This document shows, one piece after another, positions 33,648-42,552 of a stretch of 64,000 bases of DNA. A model generated the notes under the pieces. It ran no database searches and was not told where the DNA came from. It worked only from the letters and a program-made list of their open reading frames with translations. Source of the DNA: Thalassobacillus sp043497085 (lineage in GTDB: Bacteria; Bacillota; Bacilli; Bacillales; Halobacillaceae); assembly GCA_043497085.1 (NCBI GenBank), contig JBIEKI010000001.1, one strand, 5' to 3'. Position numbers and translations under genes: made by a program. Position 1 is the stretch's first letter. Each line of letters opens with the position of its first letter.

Positions 33648-33678
33648 AAAAGGCCCTTTCGGTGGAAGGGACTTTTTT
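33648..33678 (+). terminator. Terminator of the FAD oxidoreductase gene
   Basis: AAAGGCCCTT / AAGGGACTTT pair with one mismatch, followed by a T run. Confidence 0.75.
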
Positions 33679-33784
33679 ATGTTTTTCATAGATTGGAATA
33701 GCTGGCTTTCTAGTAAATAGGTAGTGTTTTCAGAGTTATATTGCAATTTCAAGGGGCCGTTGTTGACGATTCTATTACCTATTA

Positions 33785-33815
33785 TTTACACTGGATTTGC
33801 ATTCAAAATTTTACA
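33785..33815 (+). promoter_or_regulatory. Possible Pho box in front of the alkaline phosphatase gene
   Basis: TTTACA (33785) and TTTGCA (33796) are exactly 11 bases apart, as PhoP half sites are. A further TTTACA is at 33810, three bases out of phase. No clear -10 was fixed. Confidence 0.35.
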
Positions 33816-33839
33816 AAAAATCCAAGTGGAGGGAATAAT

Positions 33840-35339
33840 ATGTCGATTAAGAAGAAATTATCAGCTATTATCACAACAGGTATCATCGTTTCTGGAAGCG
33901 CTTTCGGTTTTGCTTCTGACACACTTCCTTTTTCGATTACAGCAGATAGTGAGGAAAAAGAACAAGTAGAGGTAAATAAGAACTCTCCTAAGAATGTCAT
34001 TGTCATGGTTGGAGATGGCATGGGCGTAGGGCAGATGGAGATTGCCAGATTGCTGGAAGGTGGGAAAAACGAAGAGCTTTACATGGAATCTTTAGAAAAT
34101 GTAGGCTTGCTGCGTACATATTCGGCTGATAATTTTGTTACTGATTCGGCCGCAGCCGGTACAGCAATTGCTACTGGAAGTAAAACTTATAACGGGGGCA
34201 TCGGTGTAGATGCTGCGGGAGAAGAAGTTGATAGTATATTAGATTTATATCAAGATGCCGGCAAAAAAGTAGGCCTCATTTCAACGAATACAGTAACAGA
34301 TGCTACACCAGCGGCTTTTGGGGGAAGTGCTGCGGACAGATGGTCAGGCCAGGAGGAGATTGCTCGGCAAATGCTTGCAAACGAGTATGATGTATTACTG
34401 GGCGGCGGTAAGAATTACTTCAGTGCTGACCGCCAGGAAGGAAACGGACTGATCGATGACTTCCAATCAAAAGGTTATGAATATGTCACCGATGAAAGCA
34501 GTCTTGAAGCATCAGGAACACCAGATAAATTACTAGGTTTGTTCAACGACTCTTACATGAGTTATAAGACTGACCGTGATGAGCTGAATAGTGAGGAGCC
34601 AACCTTAGAAGCCATGACGAACAAAGCTTTAGATGTACTTTCGCAGGATGAAGACGGCTTTTTCCTGATGGTGGAAGGTGCCCGTATTGACCATGCTGCT
34701 CATGCTGCTGATGCAACTGGGGTATGGCAGGAGACAATGGAATTCGATCGTACCGTTGAACAAGTGGTGAAGTGGTCACAAGATCGTGAGGACACCTTGG
34801 TTGTTGTTTTGGCTGACCACGAGACAATGGGTATGTCAGCGACTGAACCAATGGATATTGAGTCATTGAAAAATATCGAAGTTTCTCCGGAATATATGGC
34901 ACAGCAACTCGAGAAAGATGAAGCGACAGGGACATTCACAGTTGAAAGTGTAAAACAGGTATTCAGCGAACATGCTGCTATCGACTTAACAGATCAAGAA
35001 GTTGATGAGTTCCTTTCAAATGTAAAAGACAATGATGGGGAAGTTTATGCAGCTTACCGTGTGGGTTGGGAAATAGGCTCCGTGATTGCTGATCATTATA
35101 AAGTCGGTGCAGTAGATACCGACATCCGGGCTGAAAGCGATACAGGCGGCCATACAGGTAATATGGTACCGGTATTTGCCGCGGGTACAGGAAGTAAAGA
35201 CTTTGAAGGGGTAATGGACAATACAGAGATTATCAATTTGATTGCCAATTCCGTAAAGCCTGAGAAAGAAACAGGTAAAGGGCACGAAAATAGTAATGGT
35301 AAAGGGCATGAAAAAGGAAAAGGGAACGGACACGAATAA
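33840..35339 (+). CDS. Secreted alkaline phosphatase with GKGHE-repeat tail
   Basis: This 499-residue exported phosphomonoesterase has a signal peptide of about 26 residues (LSAIITTGIIVSGSAFGFAS). The metal ligand Asp is in VMVGDGMG (D59) and the nucleophile is Ser 103 in VTDSAAAGTA. Further zinc/magnesium ligands are in VEGARIDHAAHA, LADHETMG and SDTGGHTG. The last ~25 residues are an odd hydrophilic tail with three G-K/N-G-H-E units (TGKGHENSNGKGHEKGKG...). ATG 33840 has GGAGGG six bases upstream. Phosphate-starvation control is likely. A terminator follows. Confidence 0.9.
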   Translation: MSIKKKLSAIITTGIIVSGSAFGFASDTLPFSITADSEEKEQVEVNKNSPKNVIVMVGDGMGVGQMEIARLLEGGKNEELYMESLENVGLLRTYSADNFVTDSAAAGTAIATGSKTYNGGIGVDAAGEEVDSILDLYQDAGKKVGLISTNTVTDATPAAFGGSAADRWSGQEEIARQMLANEYDVLLGGGKNYFSADRQEGNGLIDDFQSKGYEYVTDESSLEASGTPDKLLGLFNDSYMSYKTDRDELNSEEPTLEAMTNKALDVLSQDEDGFFLMVEGARIDHAAHAADATGVWQETMEFDRTVEQVVKWSQDREDTLVVVLADHETMGMSATEPMDIESLKNIEVSPEYMAQQLEKDEATGTFTVESVKQVFSEHAAIDLTDQEVDEFLSNVKDNDGEVYAAYRVGWEIGSVIADHYKVGAVDTDIRAESDTGGHTGNMVPVFAAGTGSKDFEGVMDNTEIINLIANSVKPEKETGKGHENSNGKGHEKGKGNGHE

Positions 35340-35352
35340 TCTATGAAAATAG

Positions 35353-35396
35353 GAGAAGGATCACCCGAATTCAAGCAGGGTGATTCTTCTTTTTAG
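35353..35396 (+). terminator. Terminator of the alkaline phosphatase gene
   Basis: Arms AGAAGGATCACCC / GGGTGATTCTTCT (one G-T pair) with an 11-base loop are followed by TTTT. Confidence 0.85.
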
Positions 35397-35461
35397 TCGG
35401 AAAATAATGTTAATATAAAGGTAGAAGAGCTGTAAATTAGGGAAAGGGAGGTCGACGGAAT

Positions 35462-35914
35462 ATGTGGACCAAAGCTTCAGCGTATGAAAAAATGCAGGAA
35501 ATTTATACGGATAAAGTCATGCAGGAAGAAAAAAGAAGGGTTTTCCAGCAAGTTTATAGCCACCTGCTTGCCCATCTGGACGATTTACAGGCAAGGAATG
35601 GATTGAAAGAAGATGTGGTAAAACAATTGAAGTTATTCAAAGAATATACCTTCATGCCTGGTGACAACCTTTTCCAATCGATGCGCTATGTATTTTTAAT
35701 AGCAAGAGGAGAGCGGGTGGAGGACAGGCAGCTGACCCAGCAGCATGTGCAAAGAATATACAGGGCATTATTCAAGCCGGCAGGCCTGAAAACTCCGCAG
35801 ATTCCTGATTCTTTTTGGGAGACTCCACTAGGGGTTGCTTGTCTGGTGGCGGAAAAAGGAGTAGAAGCGGCTTATCCGGTACTGGATGAAATTATAGAAG
35901 TGGAGCAGACATAA
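35462..35914 (+). CDS. Hypothetical helical protein
   Basis: I do not recognise this 150-residue, probably all-helical cytoplasmic protein. The N-terminal half is charged (MQEEKRRVFQQVYSHLLAHL). The middle has FMPGDNLFQSMRYVFLIARG, and the end reads PDSFWETPLGVACLVAEKG. No cysteine pair or catalytic signature is visible. ATG 35462 has GGGAGG ten bases upstream. It is a single gene sharing a bidirectional terminator with the PH-domain gene. Confidence 0.65.
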   Translation: MWTKASAYEKMQEIYTDKVMQEEKRRVFQQVYSHLLAHLDDLQARNGLKEDVVKQLKLFKEYTFMPGDNLFQSMRYVFLIARGERVEDRQLTQQHVQRIYRALFKPAGLKTPQIPDSFWETPLGVACLVAEKGVEAAYPVLDEIIEVEQT

Positions 35915-35916
35915 AA

Positions 35917-35945
35917 AAAAGCACAGGATATACTCCTGTGCTTTC
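35917..35945. terminator. Bidirectional terminator between the hypothetical and PH-domain genes
   Basis: Perfect arms AAAGCACAGGA / TCCTGTGCTTT with a five-base loop have a long A run on the left. Confidence 0.88.
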
Positions 35946-35946
35946 G

Positions 35947-36324
35947 TTATTGGGTTACATACTCTGCGATTGCCTGCTGGATATCATAAATGCTTTTATC
36001 TTTGCGGAACTGTTTTACAATCGGTTCCGAGGTGCTTGAAATCCAAATCTTTAATTCGGCATCGAGGTCGAAAGTGCCGGCTGTTTCTACACTGAAATGC
36101 GTGATAGATTTATAGGGGATTGAATGGAATTCAATCTTTTTACCTGTCATTCCCTGCTTATCTACTAAAATCATACGTTTATTCGTGAAAATCATCATGT
36201 CCCTTAAAACTTTGTATGCTTTCTCAATTCGTTCATTAGCAGTGACTACTTTCTCGAGTTGTTTTTCGACGTCCTTCATATCAACTTCGGAAGCATTACC
36301 CATTAGTTCATCTAACAGCCCCAT
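35947..36324 (-). CDS. Bacterial PH-domain protein (bPH_1/DUF1696)
   Basis: This 125-residue protein is MGLLDELMGNASEVDMKDVE..., with a short helical lead and a bacterial pleckstrin-homology domain. Its signature is YKVLRDMMIFTNKRMILVDK, then KKIEFHSIPYKSITHFSVET and the final helix IYDIQQAIAEYV. Function is unknown; a role in stress responses or membrane-protein scaffolding is sometimes proposed. ATG 36324 follows AAAGGGG by eight bases; the frame opens six codons earlier. Confidence 0.82.
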   Translation of the reverse strand: MGLLDELMGNASEVDMKDVEKQLEKVVTANERIEKAYKVLRDMMIFTNKRMILVDKQGMTGKKIEFHSIPYKSITHFSVETAGTFDLDAELKIWISSTSEPIVKQFRKDKSIYDIQQAIAEYVTQ

Positions 36325-36393
36325 ACTAATTGCCCCTTTCATTAATAGAAGTTCTTTATTTCATCATACCATACCAAATACCTGAGAGCATTG

Positions 36394-37293
36394 CTAAGCG
36401 GCCTGATCATACTTACGCAGTCGCTTGACCCTGGAATATGTGTAAATCAAGAGTCCAGACCATATTAATAAAAATGAAACGATATGAACTTTAGTGAATG
36501 GTTCATTATATAAAAATACTCCGATAAGCAGCATGATCGTAGGAGCTATATATTGTAAGAAGCCGACCATCGAAAGCGGAATCCGTTTAGCTCCGCCGGC
36601 AAAAAGCAATAGTGGGATGGCAGTAGCGACACCTGCTCCGAATAGTAACAATGACGTCATCGATATCCACTGGATTTCTCCCCAATTTCCCTGAGGCAGG
36701 CTAACCAGGTAGATAGCTGCGACAGGAGTCATAATCAATGTTTCAATAGTCAAGCCGAACATGGCATTCAAATCGACCGTTTTTTTCAATAGACCGTAGA
36801 CCCCGAAGCTGAACGCCAATAATAACGCAAGCCATGGCACAGAACCGAAATTGATGGTCATATAGCCAACCCCCGCCACAGCAAGTATGAACGCTAACCA
36901 TTGCGGTCGAGTGAAGGTTTCCTTGAAAAAAATCATGCCAAGCAAAATACTTACTAAAGGATTGATGTAATATCCCAGGCTGGCTTCTACGACGTGGTCT
37001 GTGTTGACTGCCCAAATGTATGTCAGCCAATTGATGCTGATGGCGATCGAAGCGAACGTGATCCCGAGAGCACTTTTTCTATTTTTTAAAGTTCTCCGTA
37101 TCTCCGCTTTAAAAGCTGGCCATCTGCGTAAAATAAGGACTACTCCTGTCATGAAAACAAACGACCAGACGATCCGGTGGCCGAGGATAGCAAGCGGTGA
37201 GACTTCCTGTACGAGCTTCCAGTAGATAGGGAGGAACCCCCATAATACATACGCTCCGCCTGTATAGATAATACCGATTTTATTTTCATCCAT
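36394..37293 (-). CDS. rarD: RarD-type EamA-family transporter
   Basis: This 299-residue drug/metabolite transporter of ten predicted helices has the RarD signature GGAYVLWGFLPIYWKLV at the start. Further markers are NWLTYIWAVNTDHVVEASLGYYINPLVS and FLQYIAPTIMLLIGVFLYNE (each family-typical). The substrate is unknown; chloramphenicol sensitivity has been linked to relatives. It is a single gene. The 294-bp gap upstream holds its promoter, not resolved, and the terminator of the Rieske oxidoreductase gene. Confidence 0.88.
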   Translation of the reverse strand: MDENKIGIIYTGGAYVLWGFLPIYWKLVQEVSPLAILGHRIVWSFVFMTGVVLILRRWPAFKAEIRRTLKNRKSALGITFASIAISINWLTYIWAVNTDHVVEASLGYYINPLVSILLGMIFFKETFTRPQWLAFILAVAGVGYMTINFGSVPWLALLLAFSFGVYGLLKKTVDLNAMFGLTIETLIMTPVAAIYLVSLPQGNWGEIQWISMTSLLLFGAGVATAIPLLLFAGGAKRIPLSMVGFLQYIAPTIMLLIGVFLYNEPFTKVHIVSFLLIWSGLLIYTYSRVKRLRKYDQAA

Positions 37294-37542
37294 TTACATC
37301 AACCCCCTTAGCGACTCATTATCTTTCCACTATAAGGGAATTTAGTGTAATAAAGCAATGGAATTTTTGCAGGAGAATTACCGGGGGAGGGGGATGTTCA
37401 TATACTGGAAAAAACTCTCATAAAATTTCTGAAGTGTCTCTTTTTCCCTCAAAATTGTCACTCATATTTTGATTCTATCTCCCTTAAGGCAGGTATTTTC
37501 TTACTTATGCACGTTTCGTCACCTAAACACCGACAAAACTAT

Positions 37543-37577
37543 AGCCAGAATCCTGTTTTATCTTAAGGATTCTGGCT
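37543..37577 (-). terminator. Hairpin downstream of the Rieske oxidoreductase gene
   Basis: Eleven-pair stem AGCCAGAATCC / GGATTCTGGCT has a 13-base loop. On the minus strand it is followed by ATAGTTTTG, a weak T run. The rest of 37294-37542 shows no further structure that I could support. Confidence 0.6.
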
Positions 37578-37587
37578 GGCTGCTTCA

Positions 37588-39165
37588 TTACACTGGCTCT
37601 GGCATATCTTTTTCCTGCTGATTGTTTTCTTGGGTATTCTCGTCTATGGATAAGCGCTTCAATGGCTGTTTAGCCGGACCTTCCATGACGTCCCCTTCAA
37701 CGGAGAAGCGAGAGCCGTGACATGGACAGTCCCAGCTGTGTTCGCCGCTGTTCCATTCGACTTCACAGCCCATGTGCGTACAGGTGGTATCGACAAGGTA
37801 TACCTGCCCGTCTTTATCTTTATAGGCCCCGGCACGCTTGCCATTGTATTGAATAACACCGCCTTCTCCTTTTTTAAGAGCTTCATGGCTGTGGCCAAGC
37901 ATTTCCGATTTTCCTTCCATAAGATGGCTGGCAACATTAAGGTTGTTCGTAATGAATTTCTTCAAGCTTGGGTCTGCCTGGAAGCGGGACGGGCGGAATA
38001 ATTCACTATAAGGGTTTTTCTTACCGGTAATCTGGTCCCGTAATAGTAAAGCCGCTGCTGTGCCTGAGGTCATTCCCCATTTTTTATAGCCGGTCGCTAC
38101 ATAAATATGGTCCTTATTCTTCGTTATTTGTCCAATGTATGGTACTTTATCCAGGGTATACAAATCCTGAGCGGACCATTGGAAAAGCTTCTTTTTGATG
38201 CCGAATGTCTCCGAGGCAAATTTTTCCAGCGCCCTGTAATGGAAATCGGTATCAACACCTTCACCGGTACGGTGGCTTTCACCGCCGATCAGTAAGACTT
38301 CTTCCCCCTCGTAAGAAGCTTTCCTGACTGAGCGGACAGGCTGGTCGACAGACAAATACATCCCCCCGGCATACTCCTGCTCTGGCTGGATAGCTACTAC
38401 ATAAGATCGCTCAGCATGCATGCGGGCAAAATAGAATCCTGTTCCATCATAAAAAGGGAAGTGGGAGCAGGAAACGATGTGATCACATGAAACCCGGTGG
38501 CCTTCTTTAGTCACCACACGTAACTCAGGATCCCTTTCCACATCGACCGCTACCGTATTTTCATAAACTTTACCACCGTTTTTAATAAATTCATCTAATA
38601 AAAAGGATAGATATTTCAGTGGATGGAAATGAGACTGGTCCTTCATATACAATGCTTTTTGCACATCAACGTCGATAGGGATATCATTCTTATACTCGCA
38701 AGGAATTCCTAATTCCTGATAGGCTTGATACTCTTTGTCCAGCTTTCTTGTATAGTTATCGGTAGTAGAGTAGATACAGGCATCTTCGGTTTGCAGGTTG
38801 CAGTCTATTTGGTTCTGTTTTACAGTACCCCGGATAAAACGGAGCGCTTCATCATTAGCTTTGTAATAGGCAAGGGCTCCCTCTTTACCAAAGTGCTGCA
38901 TCAATTCATAATAAATCAAATCATGCTGGGCGGTGATTTTGGCTGTTGTATGTCCGGTTGTACCATTCAATAACTTACTGCCCTCAAGTAGAGCTACATC
39001 ACGACCTTCTTTGGCCAGCAGGTAAGCTGTAGTAATACCTGTAATTCCGCCCCCCACAATGACAACTTCAGCACTGCCATCTTTTTCAAGGGAATCGAAT
39101 TTCTTGAGTTCCGTATCTTCACGCCATAAGGGTTCAGGTTGTTCCCATTTTCTCGATTCTTTCAT
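37588..39165 (-). CDS. FAD oxidoreductase with C-terminal Rieske 2Fe-2S domain (YhfW-like)
   Basis: This 525-residue protein has residues ~30-400 as an amino-acid-oxidase-type FAD domain (VVIVGGGITGITTAYLLAKE; GTTGHTTAKITAQHD; YVATGYKKWGMTSGTAAALL). Residues ~430-510 are a Rieske domain with ligands in CTHMGCEVEW and CPCHGSRFSVEGDV. Its layout is that of B. subtilis YhfW; the substrate is unknown and electron transfer from the flavin to an acceptor through the cluster is inferred. ATG 39165 has AGGAGG seven bases upstream. It is divergent from methionine gamma-lyase across 171 bp. Confidence 0.87.
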   Translation of the reverse strand: MKESRKWEQPEPLWREDTELKKFDSLEKDGSAEVVIVGGGITGITTAYLLAKEGRDVALLEGSKLLNGTTGHTTAKITAQHDLIYYELMQHFGKEGALAYYKANDEALRFIRGTVKQNQIDCNLQTEDACIYSTTDNYTRKLDKEYQAYQELGIPCEYKNDIPIDVDVQKALYMKDQSHFHPLKYLSFLLDEFIKNGGKVYENTVAVDVERDPELRVVTKEGHRVSCDHIVSCSHFPFYDGTGFYFARMHAERSYVVAIQPEQEYAGGMYLSVDQPVRSVRKASYEGEEVLLIGGESHRTGEGVDTDFHYRALEKFASETFGIKKKLFQWSAQDLYTLDKVPYIGQITKNKDHIYVATGYKKWGMTSGTAAALLLRDQITGKKNPYSELFRPSRFQADPSLKKFITNNLNVASHLMEGKSEMLGHSHEALKKGEGGVIQYNGKRAGAYKDKDGQVYLVDTTCTHMGCEVEWNSGEHSWDCPCHGSRFSVEGDVMEGPAKQPLKRLSIDENTQENNQQEKDMPEPV

Positions 39166-39258
39166 AAGAAATCCTCCTATTGATTTCATTTCTAGTTAGG
39201 TTTACCAACTGTTTATTTTTCATGTGAAAAGCGATGGAAAGAAATCAAATAAGTTTAT

Positions 39259-39290
39259 TGTAAACGCTTTCAATAAGAGCGTTTTTGCCA
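39259..39290 (+). promoter_or_regulatory. cre site overlapped by a terminator-like hairpin
   Basis: TGTAAACGCTTTCA (39259-39272) fits the CcpA-binding cre consensus. It also supplies the left arm of the hairpin AAACGCT / AGCGTTT, followed by TTG. It lies about 65 bases in front of the methionine gamma-lyase start. Confidence 0.6.
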
Positions 39291-39336
39291 TATGATAAAA
39301 GAAGAGGGAGATTTTTCAAAAAGGGGAGAAAAATAA

Positions 39337-40545
39337 ATGAACAAGTCCAAACGATTTGAAACATCAGTCATCCATGCTGGGTACGATTCTAAACAACACT
39401 TAGGAAGTCTATCCACGCCGATTTTCCAAACATCTACCTTCACTTTTGATTCTGCGGAACAAGGAGAGAGAAGGTTTGCAGGGGAGGAAGAAGGTTATAT
39501 ATATTCTCGTTTAGGTAATCCAACTGTCCGTGCGCTCGAAGAAAAAATCGCTGAGCTGGAAGGCGGGGAAATGGGACTTGCGTTTGGGTCAGGGATGGCC
39601 GCTGTATCAGCTGTGCTGGTGGCATTGACAAAAGCAGAAGACCATATTCTCTGCTCACAAGGGTTATACGGTTGTACATTTGGATTATTGAGTATGATGG
39701 AAGAGAAATATAATATCACAAGTGATTTCAGTTTAATGGAGACAGAAGATGAGGTGCGAAGTAGAATTCAACCGAACACTGCCTGCATTTATATTGAAAC
39801 ACCGATCAATCCAACGATGCGCTTATTGGATTTAGAGATGATTTCCCGTATCGCAAAAGAATATAATATACCAGTTGTCGTAGATAATACGTTCTCCACT
39901 CCGTATTTACAGCGACCGCTAGAACTTGGCTGCGATATCGTGATTCATAGTGCCACTAAATATATCTGTGGGCATGGCGATGTCGTCGCTGGCCTTGTTG
40001 TGGCAAAAAAGGAATTTTTAAGTGAAGTAGCGATGACGACTCAAAAGGATATCGGTGGAGTAATGTCACCTTTTGATGCCTGGCTACTGCTTAGAGGATT
40101 GAAAACGCTGCCAGTGAGGATGGATCGCCATTCCTCTAATGCAGAAAGAATATTCAAAGAGATGGAGAAACATCCTGGGATTAAACGGGTCTACTTTCCA
40201 GGTGATACGAACCATCCTGACTATTCCATCAAGGAAAAGCAAATGAAGCAGGGAGGAGGGCTTATCTCTTTTGAAATCGAAGGAAGTAAAGAGAATGCCC
40301 AAGAGTTACTGAACCAGTTATCTTTCATACAGATTGCAGTAAGTCTTGGGGACGCAGAGAGTCTGATCCAGCACCCGGCTACAATGACCCATGCGGTTGT
40401 GCCAGAAGGGGAAAGGATGAAAATGGGGATTACTGATCAAATGATACGTCTTTCTGTCGGATTGGAAGCATGGGAAGACATTTGGTCTGACCTGGAGCAG
40501 GCATTAAGTAAATTACCAGCTGTAAAAGAAAAAATTAATAATTAA
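39337..40545 (+). CDS. Methionine gamma-lyase-type PLP enzyme
   Basis: This 402-residue Cys/Met-metabolism enzyme splits methionine to methanethiol, 2-oxobutyrate and ammonia if the assignment holds. The cofactor Lys is K208 in HSATKYICGHGD, Asp 183 is in VVDNTFSTPY and the Tyr stacking on PLP is Y111. The adjoining Cys 113 (GLYGCTFGLL) is the residue that marks methionine gamma-lyases against cystathionine enzymes. A cre site in front suggests catabolite control. It is a single gene; a strong bidirectional terminator separates it from the app operon. Confidence 0.85.
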   Translation: MNKSKRFETSVIHAGYDSKQHLGSLSTPIFQTSTFTFDSAEQGERRFAGEEEGYIYSRLGNPTVRALEEKIAELEGGEMGLAFGSGMAAVSAVLVALTKAEDHILCSQGLYGCTFGLLSMMEEKYNITSDFSLMETEDEVRSRIQPNTACIYIETPINPTMRLLDLEMISRIAKEYNIPVVVDNTFSTPYLQRPLELGCDIVIHSATKYICGHGDVVAGLVVAKKEFLSEVAMTTQKDIGGVMSPFDAWLLLRGLKTLPVRMDRHSSNAERIFKEMEKHPGIKRVYFPGDTNHPDYSIKEKQMKQGGGLISFEIEGSKENAQELLNQLSFIQIAVSLGDAESLIQHPATMTHAVVPEGERMKMGITDQMIRLSVGLEAWEDIWSDLEQALSKLPAVKEKINN

Positions 40546-40589
40546 AAAAACAACATTTGTCCCTGAGAAAGCGGGTGATATCTGTCTTC

Positions 40590-40626
40590 AAAAAAAGCAG
40601 GAACCGATTTGGTTCCTGCTTTTTTA
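40590..40626. terminator. Bidirectional terminator between methionine gamma-lyase and app genes
   Basis: Arms AAAAAAGCAGGAACC / GGTTCCTGCTTTTTT with a five-base loop lie between convergent units. Confidence 0.9.
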
Positions 40627-40628
40627 TA

Positions 40629-41537
40629 TTAACGAAGTGATTTTGGATTAAGGGCATCTTTGATACCTTCTCCGATAAAGTTAATGGAAAGTATGGTAAT
40701 GACCAAAGTTAAGGCTGGAGGAATCCAAATCCATGGCATGTTTTGCAGCACATCAGGTTCTCGTGATGCAGACAGCATATTGCCCCAGCTGGGTGTCTCT
40801 GCAGGTACGCCGAATCCAAGGTAACTCAAACCGGATTCAACCACAATCATCGCTGCAAAGGTAAGTGTTGCCTGTACAATGATGGTAGACAATACGTTTG
40901 GAAGCAGGTGCTTCATGATTACCTTAGCAGGTCTGGAACCGATCGAGATGGCTGCGAGAATATATTCATTCTCTTTCTCAGACAGTATTTTACTTCGGAC
41001 AAGACGTGCGACCCCGCCCCATCCGAGAACACTGATTACTGCGATCAGCACTGAAACACCACCGAGCTTCCCGAAGAATACAGCGTTCAGGACGATAACG
41101 AATACTAGCAAGGGAAAGTTCAAAATGAAATCAGTGAAACGCATGAGTAAGGAATCGACAATGCCGCCAAAAAATCCTGCCAATGCACCGATTAAAGTTC
41201 CGAATGTAATGATCAGTAAGGTACAGGAGATACCGACAAGCAAAGATACTCGTCCGCCGTACAGCAGCCTGGTGAATACATCACGGCCGCTTTTATCTGT
41301 TCCGAACCAATGCTCGGACGATGGTGTCAAAGACATGGAGCCGATGTTTACTCTTGTGATATCGGCAGTAGTGATGTAGGGTGCCAGAAAAGAAAGGATA
41401 GAGACGGTCATCAAAAAGAATAGACTTATCATAGCCAGTTTGTTTCGGAGAAACTTTCTTCTTGCGACTGCCCATGGTGACATTGACTTTTGAGCCTTGA
41501 TTTTAGTAAGGGATGTATCATTGATTACTTCTGCCAT
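40629..41537 (-). CDS. appC: Oligopeptide ABC transporter permease AppC/OppC
   Basis: This 302-residue inner permease subunit has an N-terminal cytoplasmic arm, six helices, the OppC_N region and the BPD_transp_1 domain. The EAA-like loop is near ARLVRSKILSEKENEYILAA. The motif HWFGTDKSGRDVFTRLLYGG is typical of DppC/OppC. It is the last gene of the five-gene unit D-F-A-B-C, an order that matches the B. subtilis app operon. The start ATG at 41537 is 11 bases from the appB stop. Confidence 0.9.
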   Translation of the reverse strand: MAEVINDTSLTKIKAQKSMSPWAVARRKFLRNKLAMISLFFLMTVSILSFLAPYITTADITRVNIGSMSLTPSSEHWFGTDKSGRDVFTRLLYGGRVSLLVGISCTLLIITFGTLIGALAGFFGGIVDSLLMRFTDFILNFPLLVFVIVLNAVFFGKLGGVSVLIAVISVLGWGGVARLVRSKILSEKENEYILAAISIGSRPAKVIMKHLLPNVLSTIIVQATLTFAAMIVVESGLSYLGFGVPAETPSWGNMLSASREPDVLQNMPWIWIPPALTLVITILSINFIGEGIKDALNPKSLR

Positions 41538-41548
41538 GTTCAGCCCTC

Positions 41549-42514
41549 CTAGTCTACACGAATTCTTGGATCGACAATTCCATACAACAGGTCAGCGATC
41601 ATGTTCCCAAATAAAACGAGGAACGAGAACATCATGGTCAATGTCATCATTACAGGGTAATCACGGTTGTTGATAGAATCCAGAAAAAGCTGGCCGATAC
41701 CCGGGTAGGTGAATATCGCTTCTGTAATGATTGCACCACTGATCAAAGTGACGATGTCAAAACCTAAGAAAGTAATTAATGGAATTATCGAGTTCCTGAG
41801 AATATGTTTGTTGTAAATTTTAGTTTCCGGAGTACCCTTGGCGCGGGCAGTCCGGACGTAATCTTTCCGGCTGCTCTCAATGATGTCATTTCGTAAGAAC
41901 TGGGTATAACTGGCTGTACCAAGAGCACCTAATACAATTGCCGGTAAAAATACATGGTGGAGCCTGCTTAGATAGTATTCAAACGACCCATCCTGCAGCG
42001 TTATATCGACTGATCCACTGAAAGGGAACCAGCCCAATTTAAAGGAAAAGAAATAAATTGCAAAAACACCCGCAATGTAAGAGGGGATGGCCAAGCCGAG
42101 GTAATTGACACCGCCAATTAAATTATCAGCCGTCGTGTAAGGCTTCCGGCCAGCGTACATGCCCATAACGAATGCGAGAATATATGTAATGACTAGTGAG
42201 GTGATACCTAGAAAAAGCGTGTTCGGCATACGTTCACCGATAAGTTCAGCAACCGGCATTTTATAGCGTGTTGATTCACCGAAGTCTCCCTGCATAAAAT
42301 TAGAAATCCATCTGCCATACTGTACATGAACCGGATCGTTAAGTCCTGCTTTTTCTCTCATTTCCTCAATATATTGAGGGTCAGTATTATTAGGATCAAT
42401 TTCTCCACCGAAGGGATCCCCTGGCATAGATAATGCCAGGGAAAACACTACAATGGATATCAGGAGAAGCATCGGGATCATGCCTAAGATTCTACGTAAA
42501 GTATACTTTAACAT
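41549..42514 (-). CDS. appB: Oligopeptide ABC transporter permease AppB/OppB
   Basis: This 321-residue permease has six helices, starting MLKYTLRRILGMIPMLLLIS. The conserved periplasmic-side segment is GDFGESTRYKMPVAELIGER and the cytoplasmic coupling loop is RKDYVRTARAKGTPETKIYN. It pairs with AppC to form the channel for peptides delivered by AppA. It follows the appA stop by 38 bases. Confidence 0.9.
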   Translation of the reverse strand: MLKYTLRRILGMIPMLLLISIVVFSLALSMPGDPFGGEIDPNNTDPQYIEEMREKAGLNDPVHVQYGRWISNFMQGDFGESTRYKMPVAELIGERMPNTLFLGITSLVITYILAFVMGMYAGRKPYTTADNLIGGVNYLGLAIPSYIAGVFAIYFFSFKLGWFPFSGSVDITLQDGSFEYYLSRLHHVFLPAIVLGALGTASYTQFLRNDIIESSRKDYVRTARAKGTPETKIYNKHILRNSIIPLITFLGFDIVTLISGAIITEAIFTYPGIGQLFLDSINNRDYPVMMTLTMMFSFLVLFGNMIADLLYGIVDPRIRVD

Positions 42515-42552
42515 GAGTATGCTCCTTATCTTTTTTCAGTTTGGCCAGTGGC

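Noticed and set aside
33741..33839. 33-codon N-terminal extension of alkaline phosphatase
   Set aside because: It would precede the signal peptide and covers the probable promoter; GGAGGG supports ATG 33840.
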